11,605 nt of DNA from Lactobacillales bacterium (lineage in GTDB: Bacteria; Bacillota; Bacilli; Lactobacillales; Vagococcaceae), in NCBI GenBank assembly GCA_015655485.1, contig JAATEZ010000455.1, positions 1 to 11,605 of the forward strand, written 5' to 3'. The first letter of the stretch is position 1, and each line of letters begins with the position of its first letter. Position numbers and translations under genes: made by a program. Positions 1 through 6,248 of this stretch are shown here, in pieces. The notes beneath the pieces were generated by a model. It was not told where the DNA came from, did no database searches, and saw only the letters and a list, made by a program, of their open reading frames with translations.

Positions 1-26
1 TTTCTACTATTTCTTTCACTGCTTAT

Positions 27-55
27 ATTATACCACAGTACTAAATAGTACTCAA
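27..55 (-). promoter_or_regulatory. Leftward sigma-A promoter reading off the window start
   Basis: Read on the minus strand, TTGAGT (50-55) is followed by a 17-base spacer and a perfect TATAAT (27-32). This is a near-consensus vegetative promoter. Transcription would start near position 20 and leave the window at once, so the gene it serves is not visible. The spacer is almost filled by a perfect palindrome (37-52), listed separately, which suggests a repressed promoter. Confidence 0.6.
37..52. promoter_or_regulatory. Operator-like palindrome inside the leftward promoter
   Basis: AGTACTA-AA-TAGTACT is a perfect inverted repeat with 7-base arms and a 2-base centre. It lies between the -35 and -10 of the leftward promoter and overlaps the last three bases of the -35. 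A dimeric repressor bound here would block RNA polymerase. The repressor family cannot be named from the site alone; it may be encoded by the unseen downstream gene (autoregulation), which is inference. Confidence 0.5.
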
Positions 56-167
56 CAATAGAATTGAGAATTTGACAAAAAAAATACCCCTTATCAAGGC
101 TTTCAGCGATTTTTTTGAAATGAAACTGTCAAACTCCCGAGGATTGCACAAAATTAATGTCTATAGG

Positions 168-228
168 TTGATCTTCTTTGGTAGTAAGTAATTATAATTT
201 ATGATAAAGTTATAATATGGGTATACCC
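168..228 (+). promoter_or_regulatory. Possible promoter and palindrome upstream of the ZIP transporter
   Basis: Two TATAAT hexamers (193-198 and 211-216) lie upstream of the ZIP gene. TTGATC (168-173) could be a -35 for the first, but with a long 19-base spacer. The second has no good -35. Directly after it is the perfect palindrome GGGTATACCC (219-228), placed where a metal-responsive repressor might bind. The promoter is weakly supported; the palindrome itself is plain to see. Confidence 0.35.
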
Positions 229-252
229 AAAGCTAGTAGGAGGCTAATTTTT

Positions 253-1071
253 ATGGATTGGTTCATAAGCTTAGATTCGTGGCAGCAGGCGTTGATTGCT
301 ACTCTTTTTACATACATAATGACTGCTCTAGGTGCGTCCTTAGTATTTTTTTTTAAAACAATAAGTAAAGATGTTCTGAATCTCATGCTTGGTTTTGCAT
401 CGGGTGTAATGATTGCTGCTAGTTTTTGGTCTCTTTTGGATCCGGCAATTGAACAGGCAGAGGCAAACGGAGATATTACTTGGTTAGTAGTAAGTGTTGG
501 CTTTGGCCTGGGAGGCCTTTTTTTATATATAGCCGATAAAACGATCCCACATATGCATTTTGGCCCTAATCATGAGGAAGAAGGAATTCCAAGTCATTTA
601 AGGAGAACAGTTTTATTAGTGTTTTCAATAACCTTGCACAATATTCCTGAAGGATTGGCAGTTGGGGTGGCCTTCGGTGGCGCCTTACAAGCATTGAGTT
701 CCCCAGAGGCTGGAATCATTGCTGCGATTCCTGTTGCTTTAGGGATAGGAATTCAAAATTTTCCTGAGGGTGCTGCAGTATCGATTCCTTTACGTCAAGA
801 AGGATTAAGTCGATGGAAAGCGTTCTTGTACGGGCAAGCTTCAGGAATCGTCGAACCAATCGCCGGTGTTATTGGAGCTATCTTGGTAACTAGAGTCACA
901 ATGATACTTCCATATGCGTTAGCGTTTGCTGCAGGAGCCATGATTTATGTTGTTGTCGAAGAGTTGATTCCAGAGGCACAACAAGTGGTGACAAGTAAGC
1001 GACATTTTGCTGTATTTGGAGTTATGTTAGGGTTTATTATTATGATGGTTCTTGATGTTGCTCTAAGTTAA
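253..1071 (+). CDS. ZIP-family divalent metal transporter
   Basis: A 272-residue membrane protein of the ZIP family (ZupT/GufA-like), which imports zinc and sometimes iron or manganese. The start at 253 is chosen because AGGAGG (238-243) sits 9 bases upstream; the in-frame ATG at 217 has no ribosome site. The sequence has about eight hydrophobic segments. The metal-site signatures are HNIPEG (129-134, TM4) and QNFPEG (168-173, TM5), followed by E201-P202 and the acidic pair E236-E237. A loop around 100-107 carries H100, H102 and H107, the usual place of the ZIP metal-binding loop. Length fits the family. It lies 87 bases before gor on the same strand with no clear terminator between, so the two are probably co-transcribed. 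Metal specificity cannot be read from the sequence. Confidence 0.9.
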   Translation: MDWFISLDSWQQALIATLFTYIMTALGASLVFFFKTISKDVLNLMLGFASGVMIAASFWSLLDPAIEQAEANGDITWLVVSVGFGLGGLFLYIADKTIPHMHFGPNHEEEGIPSHLRRTVLLVFSITLHNIPEGLAVGVAFGGALQALSSPEAGIIAAIPVALGIGIQNFPEGAAVSIPLRQEGLSRWKAFLYGQASGIVEPIAGVIGAILVTRVTMILPYALAFAAGAMIYVVVEELIPEAQQVVTSKRHFAVFGVMLGFIIMMVLDVALS

Positions 1072-1158
1072 TTTACTGATATCAAAGCTCGATTAAATGA
1101 AGATCAAAAATCTAATTTAAGAAATAGAAGAAATAAAAAATAGAGAGGTTGGATTTAT

Positions 1159-2508
1159 TTGGAATCTTATGACTATATAGTTATTGGTGGTGGCAGTGGT
1201 GGAATTGCTTCTGCAAATAGAGCGGGATCTTATCAACAAAAAGTGCTATTGATAGAAGAAAATAAAATCGGTGGAACTTGTGTAAATGTCGGTTGTGTTC
1301 CTAAAAAAGTAATGTGGTCTGCAGCCAATATAGGTGAGATCATTCAAGAAAATTCTGAAGACTATGGGTTTGATTTAGAACTGAGAAATTTTGATTTTGA
1401 AAAACTTGTTAACAAACGTGAAGAATATATAAATAAGTTACATCAAAGTTATTATAATGGGCTAGATAAAAATCATGTGACTATAAAAAGGGGATCGGCA
1501 CGATTTGTTGATAAAAATACCATCACTGTTAATGGGGAATTATATACTGCTTCACATATTTTAGTTGCTACAGGTGGTCACCCGGTTTATCCGCAAATAT
1601 CAGGTTCTGAGTATGGAATCACATCAAATGGGTTCTTTGAGTTAAAAAAATTGCCTCAAAAAGTTATTGTAGTTGGTGCCGGGTACGTGGCAGTAGAATT
1701 AGTTGGAATATTGGCTGCTTTAGGTACGGAGACGTCATTGGCCTTTCGGCATAACCTTCCATTAAGAAGATTTGATAAAATGCTCTCAAAAAAAATGTTA
1801 GAAATTTATCAGGAAAAAGGGGTTCATCTATATAAGAATGTTACACCTAAGAAATTGGAAAGACTAGACAATGGTCAATTGCAATTATTGTTTGATAACG
1901 GGGAAATTTTGGTAGCTGATTGTGTGATTTGGGCAATTGGCAGAGCTCCCAATACTAGTAGATTAAATTTGGAAAAAGCGGGTGTAATTAAAGATAGTAA
2001 GGGCTACGTGCTTGCAGACGGTTTTCAAAATACGTCTCAGGATGGTATTTATGCAGTAGGTGATGTAACGGGGAAAGTAGAGTTGACCCCAGTTGCAATT
2101 GCAGCTGGTAGATATTTAGCGGATCGCCTTTTTAATAAACAAAAAGAGGCTCATTTGGATTATGAAAATATTCCTACTGTTATTTTTACCCATCCGCCAA
2201 TTGGGACTATTGGTTTAACAGAAACGGAAGCCATCAGAAAATATGGTCAAGAAAATTTAAAAATCTATTCATCTACATTTACCCCAATGTTTTTCAGTTT
2301 GGTTCAACAAAAACAAAAGTGCTCCATGAAGTTGATTTGTGTTGGGGATGATGAAAAAATTGTAGGGCTCCACGGAATTGGTTTAGGAATGGATGAGATG
2401 TTGCAAGGATTTGCGGTAGCTATAAAAATGGGCGCGACAAAAAAGGATTTTGATAATACCGTTGCTATCCATCCTACAGGCGCAGAAGAGTTTGTAACAA
2501 TGAGATAA
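1159..2508 (+). CDS. gor: Glutathione-disulfide reductase, NADPH-dependent
   Basis: A 449-residue cytoplasmic flavoprotein disulfide reductase that regenerates GSH from GSSG. It begins at a TTG codon preceded by AGAGG with 10-base spacing; no ATG fits the conserved N-terminus. FAD-binding GGGSGG is at residues 10-15. The redox-active disulfide motif GGTCVNVGC has Cys41 and Cys46. The second dinucleotide fold is GAGYVAVE (173-180), followed by R197 and R203, the two arginines that give NADPH preference in glutathione reductases. The C-terminus HPTGAEE carries the catalytic pair H438/E443. These arginines and the overall pattern favour Gor over dihydrolipoamide or mercuric reductase. A related low-molecular-weight disulfide substrate remains possible. 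It probably shares a transcript with the ZIP gene and ends at the hairpin at 2514-2576. Confidence 0.88.
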   Translation: MESYDYIVIGGGSGGIASANRAGSYQQKVLLIEENKIGGTCVNVGCVPKKVMWSAANIGEIIQENSEDYGFDLELRNFDFEKLVNKREEYINKLHQSYYNGLDKNHVTIKRGSARFVDKNTITVNGELYTASHILVATGGHPVYPQISGSEYGITSNGFFELKKLPQKVIVVGAGYVAVELVGILAALGTETSLAFRHNLPLRRFDKMLSKKMLEIYQEKGVHLYKNVTPKKLERLDNGQLQLLFDNGEILVADCVIWAIGRAPNTSRLNLEKAGVIKDSKGYVLADGFQNTSQDGIYAVGDVTGKVELTPVAIAAGRYLADRLFNKQKEAHLDYENIPTVIFTHPPIGTIGLTETEAIRKYGQENLKIYSSTFTPMFFSLVQQKQKCSMKLICVGDDEKIVGLHGIGLGMDEMLQGFAVAIKMGATKKDFDNTVAIHPTGAEEFVTMR

Positions 2509-2513
2509 ACAAT

Positions 2514-2576
2514 AAAGCTCTAAATGATACATTGTATTTTCAATAATGAGCATCATTTAGAGTTTGCTTTTTTGGG
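2514..2576 (+). terminator. Intrinsic terminator between convergent gor and citrate synthase
   Basis: CTCTAAATGAT (2518-2528) pairs perfectly with ATCATTTAGAG (2552-2562), an 11-bp stem with a 23-base loop. A GC plus T-rich run (2566-2573) follows on the plus strand, so it ends gor. On the minus strand the hairpin is followed by a weaker T-rich stretch, so it may also stop the citrate synthase message. Confidence 0.75.
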
Positions 2577-2592
2577 TCTCTATTAAAAAAAT

Positions 2593-3954
2593 TTATCTTT
2601 CTTCTAGAGCAATGTATTTTCTGGAAGGTGCCACACTATCGTAGGCTGGACGAATAATTTTATTTACATTGATCAGTTCTTCCATTCGATGAGCACTCCA
2701 ACCCACAATTCTAGCAATAGCAAAAATCGGTGTGTATAGCTCCTCAGGGAGACCTAGCATACTGTATACAAAACCACTGTAAAAATCAACATTCGCACTT
2801 ACACCTTTATAAATTTTTCTTTCTTGTGCGATCGCTTTAGGTGCTAATTCTTCTACCAGTTCATATAATTCAAAATCTTTGTTGTAGCCTTTATCATGAG
2901 CTAGTCGATCTACGAATTTTTTAAAAATATCGGCTCGAGGATCAGATATGGAGTAAACAGCATGTCCCATCCCGTAGATTAAGCCTTTGTGATCAAAAGC
3001 TTCTTTTCTTAGTAGTTTGATAAGATAATCAGTTACTGCTTTTTTATCAGCAATGTCTGTGACATTTTTCTTTAAGTCAGCAAACATTTTTGTTACCTTA
3101 ATATTGGCGCCACCATGTTTAGGTCCCTTTAAAGAACCCAAAGCTGCAGCAATCGCAGAATAGGTATCTGTTCCAGAGGAAGTAACAACGTGTGTTGTAA
3201 AAGTTGAATTGTTCCCACCGCCGTGCTCCATATGCAGAACCAAGGCTAAATCTAATACTTTTGCTTCAATATCTGTGTATTGTTTGTTTGGACGAAGCAT
3301 ACGTAAGAGGTTTTCAGCTGTAGATAGTTTTGCATTAGGATAATGAATATACATACTTTTATTTTTTTCATAATGGTTATAAGAATGAAAAGCGTAAACT
3401 GCCAACATTGGGAAAACACTGATCAACATCAAAGATTGGCTGAGGACATTAGGTAAAGAAATATCTTCAGCCTTTTTGTCATAAGATGCCAAGGTCAAAA
3501 TACTGCGTGATAAAACATTCATGATATCTTTCGAAGGAGCTTTCATTACTACATCTCGGACAAAGTTAGTTGGCAATGTTCTTTTACTGGCTAGTAATTC
3601 TTTGAAACCATTTAGTTGTTTTCTGGTAGGGAGCTCACCAAAAAGTAACAGATAAGCAACTTCTTCGAAACCAAATCGATCATTTTCAATATATCCGTTT
3701 ACTATATCTTTGATATTAATACCTCGATAGTACAGGACACCTTCACAAGGTTCAGACTTTCCATTGATCATTTTGTGGGACTGAATATCTGAAATATTTG
3801 TTAATCCAGCAAGGACTCCTTTTCCATTTACATCTCGAAGTCCTTTTTTTACATTAAATTTATCATATAGTTCAGGATCAATAACAGTATTTTTTTTGCA
3901 TAAAGATGCCAGTGTTTCTACTTCAGGAGTAATGTTAGAAGGGTTATTTGACAT
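2593..3954 (-). CDS. Citrate synthase (citrate/2-methylcitrate synthase family)
   Basis: A 453-residue enzyme that condenses acetyl-CoA with oxaloacetate to give citrate. The family also contains 2-methylcitrate synthases, which use propionyl-CoA. Visible signatures are HMEHGGGNNST (241-251), GPKHGGAN (277-284), GMGHAVYSISDPR (328-340), NVDFYSG (388-394) and FAIARIVGWSAHRMEE (411-426). By comparison with pig citrate synthase the catalytic triad is H280, H331 and D390. It is longer than the common ~370-residue bacterial enzyme because of an N-terminal extension, as seen in a subfamily of Gram-positive homologues. ATG is preceded by GAGG with 8-base spacing. It is monocistronic and convergent with gor. 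No aconitase, isocitrate dehydrogenase or prp genes are nearby, so the choice between citrate and methylcitrate rests on homology only; citrate made for glutamate synthesis is the simplest reading. Confidence 0.88.
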   Translation of the reverse strand: MSNNPSNITPEVETLASLCKKNTVIDPELYDKFNVKKGLRDVNGKGVLAGLTNISDIQSHKMINGKSEPCEGVLYYRGINIKDIVNGYIENDRFGFEEVAYLLLFGELPTRKQLNGFKELLASKRTLPTNFVRDVVMKAPSKDIMNVLSRSILTLASYDKKAEDISLPNVLSQSLMLISVFPMLAVYAFHSYNHYEKNKSMYIHYPNAKLSTAENLLRMLRPNKQYTDIEAKVLDLALVLHMEHGGGNNSTFTTHVVTSSGTDTYSAIAAALGSLKGPKHGGANIKVTKMFADLKKNVTDIADKKAVTDYLIKLLRKEAFDHKGLIYGMGHAVYSISDPRADIFKKFVDRLAHDKGYNKDFELYELVEELAPKAIAQERKIYKGVSANVDFYSGFVYSMLGLPEELYTPIFAIARIVGWSAHRMEELINVNKIIRPAYDSVAPSRKYIALEER

Positions 3955-4020
3955 TTATTTGACCTCACTTTCATAGATAAGACGATACTACTATTACATT
4001 TTTCTGATATGTTTATAAGG

Positions 4021-4029
4021 ATTTTACCA
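4021..4029 (-). promoter_or_regulatory. Extended -10 promoter of the citrate synthase gene
   Basis: On the minus strand TGGTAAAAT forms an extended -10 (TGnTAAAAT). The hexamer 17 bases upstream (TATATT) is a poor -35, which extended -10 promoters tolerate. It would give a leader of about 60 bases before the start at 3954. The rest of 3955-4140 holds only AT-rich sequence and the dmkB terminator. Confidence 0.45.
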
Positions 4030-4079
4030 TAAAAAATGTTTTTAATATAATAGAATAAATTTCAAACAATTGATAGTTT

Positions 4080-4135
4080 AAAAAAAAGTATTTATCACTG
4101 GCATACTTAATTTATATACCCAAATAAATACTTTT
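4080..4135 (-). terminator. Intrinsic terminator of the leftward EET arm, after dmkB
   Basis: AAAAGTATTTAT (4084-4095) and ATAAATACTTTT (4124-4135) form a perfect 12-bp inverted repeat with a 28-base loop. On the minus strand the hairpin runs into eight T residues (4080-4087). It begins just 6 bases past the dmkB stop. The stem is low in GC, so efficiency may be moderate. Confidence 0.7.
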
Positions 4136-4140
4136 CATCG

Positions 4141-5127
4141 TTAATTTTTTCTTAATAAAATTGTTTCGGTGATGTCATAGATAGTTTTAGCAGAATTTAA
4201 CTCATTATCCGGTAAATCAGCTATTTCTTTGAGAGCTTTCTCAGTATATTTTTTTGCTAATTTTTGAGATTTCTTAACTCCATCATATTTATGAACTAAT
4301 AGATAGATTTTGGAAACATCTTCTGCTGTCATTTTATTTTTTTTCTTTAAAATAGGTAAAAAAGATTCAGGTTGTTTTTGAAGAGCATATAGTAAAGGCA
4401 AACTATAAACTCCTTGACGAACATCTTCTAGAACAGGTTTTCCCAGAGTATTTTCCTCTTGAGAATAGTCTAAAATATCATCAATGATTTGAAAAGCTAT
4501 ACCAATTGAGACTCCAATGTTTCTGCATTTATTGGAAAATGTATCTGAACAGCCGCTTTCAAAAGCGCCTATAAAGCAACTCAAACCGAATAATTCGGCT
4601 GTTTTTCCCGAGACATTTTGAATATAATCAGAAATAGTTAAGTTTAAATTATAACGCTGATCCATTTGTCCAAGTTCACCAGAAAGGATTTTTTCCATAC
4701 TTCTGGAATTTAATTGAATACTTTTTAAAGAAGAGGTGTAATCAGATAATAATTTAAAACAAACAACAAATAAATAGTCACCAGCGTAAACTGCTATATC
4801 TTTACCAAATTGAGACTGGATCGTTGGCAAATTCCGACGAGTCAGTGCTTCATCAACAATATCGTCATGAATTAAGGTAGCTGTATGCAAAGTTTCAATT
4901 GCTGCAGCAAGAGCAATCCTTTTTTCTTCATTTTGTTCAGGACCAAATTGAGAAAAAAGAATTTGATAGGCAGGTCGAAGCATCTTTCCCCCAGAATGAA
5001 CCATTTTTAGAATAGCAACTTGAACTTTTTTGTTAGAGAGTTTTATGGACTCTTCAATTAAAGTCTCTGTTTTAGTCAATTCCTTTTCTAAGGAGGGATA
5101 ATTTTTCCACATAGGGTGAATTTCCAT
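4141..5127 (-). CDS. dmkB: Polyprenyl diphosphate synthase of the EET locus
   Basis: A 328-residue all-trans polyprenyl diphosphate synthase (heptaprenyl synthase component II type). It elongates farnesyl or geranylgeranyl diphosphate with isopentenyl diphosphate to make the side chain of a quinone. The first aspartate-rich motif is D88-D89-x-x-D92, followed by TRRNLPT. GKMLRP (48-52) is the upstream phosphate-binding region. The second aspartate motif is D216-D217-x-x-D220 followed by GKP (229-231). Both DDxxD motifs are intact, so it should be active. AAAGGAG lies 9 bases before the start. It is 14 bases downstream of eetB and last in the ndh2-eetA-eetB-dmkB arm, the same order as in the Listeria EET locus. 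The likely role is to supply the prenyl chain that DmkA attaches; product length cannot be judged here. Confidence 0.87.
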   Translation of the reverse strand: MEIHPMWKNYPSLEKELTKTETLIEESIKLSNKKVQVAILKMVHSGGKMLRPAYQILFSQFGPEQNEEKRIALAAAIETLHTATLIHDDIVDEALTRRNLPTIQSQFGKDIAVYAGDYLFVVCFKLLSDYTSSLKSIQLNSRSMEKILSGELGQMDQRYNLNLTISDYIQNVSGKTAELFGLSCFIGAFESGCSDTFSNKCRNIGVSIGIAFQIIDDILDYSQEENTLGKPVLEDVRQGVYSLPLLYALQKQPESFLPILKKKNKMTAEDVSKIYLLVHKYDGVKKSQKLAKKYTEKALKEIADLPDNELNSAKTIYDITETILLRKN

Positions 5128-5141
5128 AATTGAAAACTCCT

Positions 5142-5678
5142 TTATTTTTTCTTACTTCCATTTTGATCAAAGTGTAATTGTTTGAGTGTAGTAACGTGAT
5201 CAAGCAAATAATTTGCTGCGATTCCAATAGCGATTCCGGATAAAATGCCCATAACAGAGAGTACTGGGAGATAAAGCATAACACTCCATGTTGAGGCCAT
5301 CCAACTTGCCACTATCAATTGACCAACATTATGTAAAAATCCTCCTGTTGCACTGATCCCAATAAAACTTATTCTTTTTGGCCCCAATTTTTTTACTACG
5401 ATCATACCTAAAAAACTGAGCATTGCTCCAGCAAAGCTGTATAAAAAAGTAGAAATTGTTCCACCTAATAATGTTGTTAAGAAAAGTCTTAACAAGACTA
5501 AAAGCAATGTTTCTTTTTTTGATAAAGTGAATAATGCAATAACAGTAATCAAATTAGCAAGACCAATTTTTGCTCCAGGAGCAAAAGAGAAAAAAGATGG
5601 GATCATATTCTCAATTAGGCCTAAAACAACACCTTGAGCAACAAGTAAGGATATATAAATCAATTTTTTACTGTTCAT
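5142..5678 (-). CDS. eetB: Gx transporter-family membrane protein EetB
   Basis: A 178-residue polytopic membrane protein with about five hydrophobic segments. It belongs to the family often labelled Gx transporter or heptaprenyl diphosphate synthase component I (PF07456-type). The signature is visible near the N-terminus as IENMIPSFFSFAPGAKIGLAN (residues 22-42). It has no catalytic motif of a prenyl synthase, so the component I label should not be read as enzymatic. In flavin-based EET it is thought to work with EetA in moving electrons from membrane quinol to extracellular flavin carriers; the mechanism is not established. GGGAG lies close upstream of the ATG. It is 22 bases after eetA and 14 bases before dmkB, so the three form a tight unit. 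The gene symbol is given by family plus locus order. Confidence 0.8.
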   Translation of the reverse strand: MNSKKLIYISLLVAQGVVLGLIENMIPSFFSFAPGAKIGLANLITVIALFTLSKKETLLLVLLRLFLTTLLGGTISTFLYSFAGAMLSFLGMIVVKKLGPKRISFIGISATGGFLHNVGQLIVASWMASTWSVMLYLPVLSVMGILSGIAIGIAANYLLDHVTTLKQLHFDQNGSKKK

Positions 5679-5700
5679 TTAGTTTTCTCCCATAGCCATT

Positions 5701-6123
5701 TTAATAAATCATCCCACCGGGCTGGTTTTTATCGGAGGAAATTATTTCAATGGAGAGTTTATGCGGTAGGCAAACAATGGTATCGCCAGCGTTTGAAATC
5801 CACCCCATTCTAACACATAACTGATCTGTGCAGTCAGCGTCACTAATACGTATTTTATTTCCCTTAACAATGATCAAGTTATACTCACCATCAGAGTTTT
5901 TATAGCGATAACTAAGTTTCTGTGCCGGGTCGTTCAAAGTGAAGCTTTTTATTTTTTCCCCATTAACAGAAATGATGGCGGTATTGACAGTTTCAGTATG
6001 AGAAAGTTGATTTTGGTTAATGGTAAAAAGAATAAGAGGTAAAAAAGAACAGATGAACAAAGTTATAATAAGGATAAAATCCCAAGGTTTCAAATATCTT
6101 TTTAGATTTCGGAGTTTTTCCAT
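5701..6123 (-). CDS. eetA: NusG domain II membrane-anchored protein EetA
   Basis: A 140-residue protein with a short basic N-terminus, one membrane segment at about 16-36 and an extracytoplasmic NusG domain II at about 45-130. It is not a transcription factor; the name comes from a shared fold. The conserved block DADCTDQLCVRMGW...VCLPHKL contains C98, C103, C118 and H121, so a disulfide or cofactor/metal site is possible (inference). Domain and neighbours match EetA of the Listeria extracellular electron transfer locus, where it is an accessory membrane component. The ribosome site (AGAGAG/GAG about 5-15 bases upstream) is weak compared with the other genes here. A terminator hairpin lies between it and ndh2. 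EetA/EetB naming follows published locus order and could be reversed in some annotations. Confidence 0.8.
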   Translation of the reverse strand: MEKLRNLKRYLKPWDFILIITLFICSFLPLILFTINQNQLSHTETVNTAIISVNGEKIKSFTLNDPAQKLSYRYKNSDGEYNLIIVKGNKIRISDADCTDQLCVRMGWISNAGDTIVCLPHKLSIEIISSDKNQPGGMIY

Positions 6124-6150
6124 TTTGCTCAGCTCTCTTCTAGTAAACTC

Positions 6151-6192
6151 TAAAAATAAAGCTCTAGCAGGTTTGAATAACCACTAGAGCTT
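6151..6192 (-). terminator. Intrinsic terminator or attenuator between ndh2 and eetA
   Basis: AAGCTCTAG (6159-6167) and CTAGAGCTT (6184-6192) pair perfectly over 9 bp. An inner GGTT/AACC stem (6170-6173 with 6179-6182) stacks inside. On the minus strand it is followed by TATTTTTAG. This should end a good share of ndh2 transcripts before eetA. No convincing promoter is visible between ndh2 and eetA, so eetA-eetB-dmkB probably depend on readthrough. Confidence 0.7.
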
Positions 6193-6221
6193 CATTTTTA
6201 TGAAGACCCTTTTTTTTCTTG

Positions 6222-6245
6222 AAATTAAAAAAGCGTCAAGTGTGA
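6222..6245 (-). terminator. Weak hairpin with T-run directly after ndh2
   Basis: On the minus strand CGTAAAG and CTTGACG form a 7-bp stem with one mismatch and a 6-base loop, starting inside the last codons of ndh2. Six T residues follow. The stem is marginal, so it may act only as a pause or as a backup to the stronger hairpin at 6159-6192. Confidence 0.3.
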
Positions 6246-6248
6246 TCT

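Noticed and set aside
2593..3954. GHAVY in citrate synthase considered as an aberrant active site instead of the GHRVY common in short bacterial enzymes
   Set aside because: The catalytic His is kept, and the pig enzyme has the same GHAV sequence, so it is a normal variant.
5072..5284. 70-residue leftward frame overlapping dmkB and eetB
   Set aside because: It overlaps two well supported genes in another frame and has no family features.
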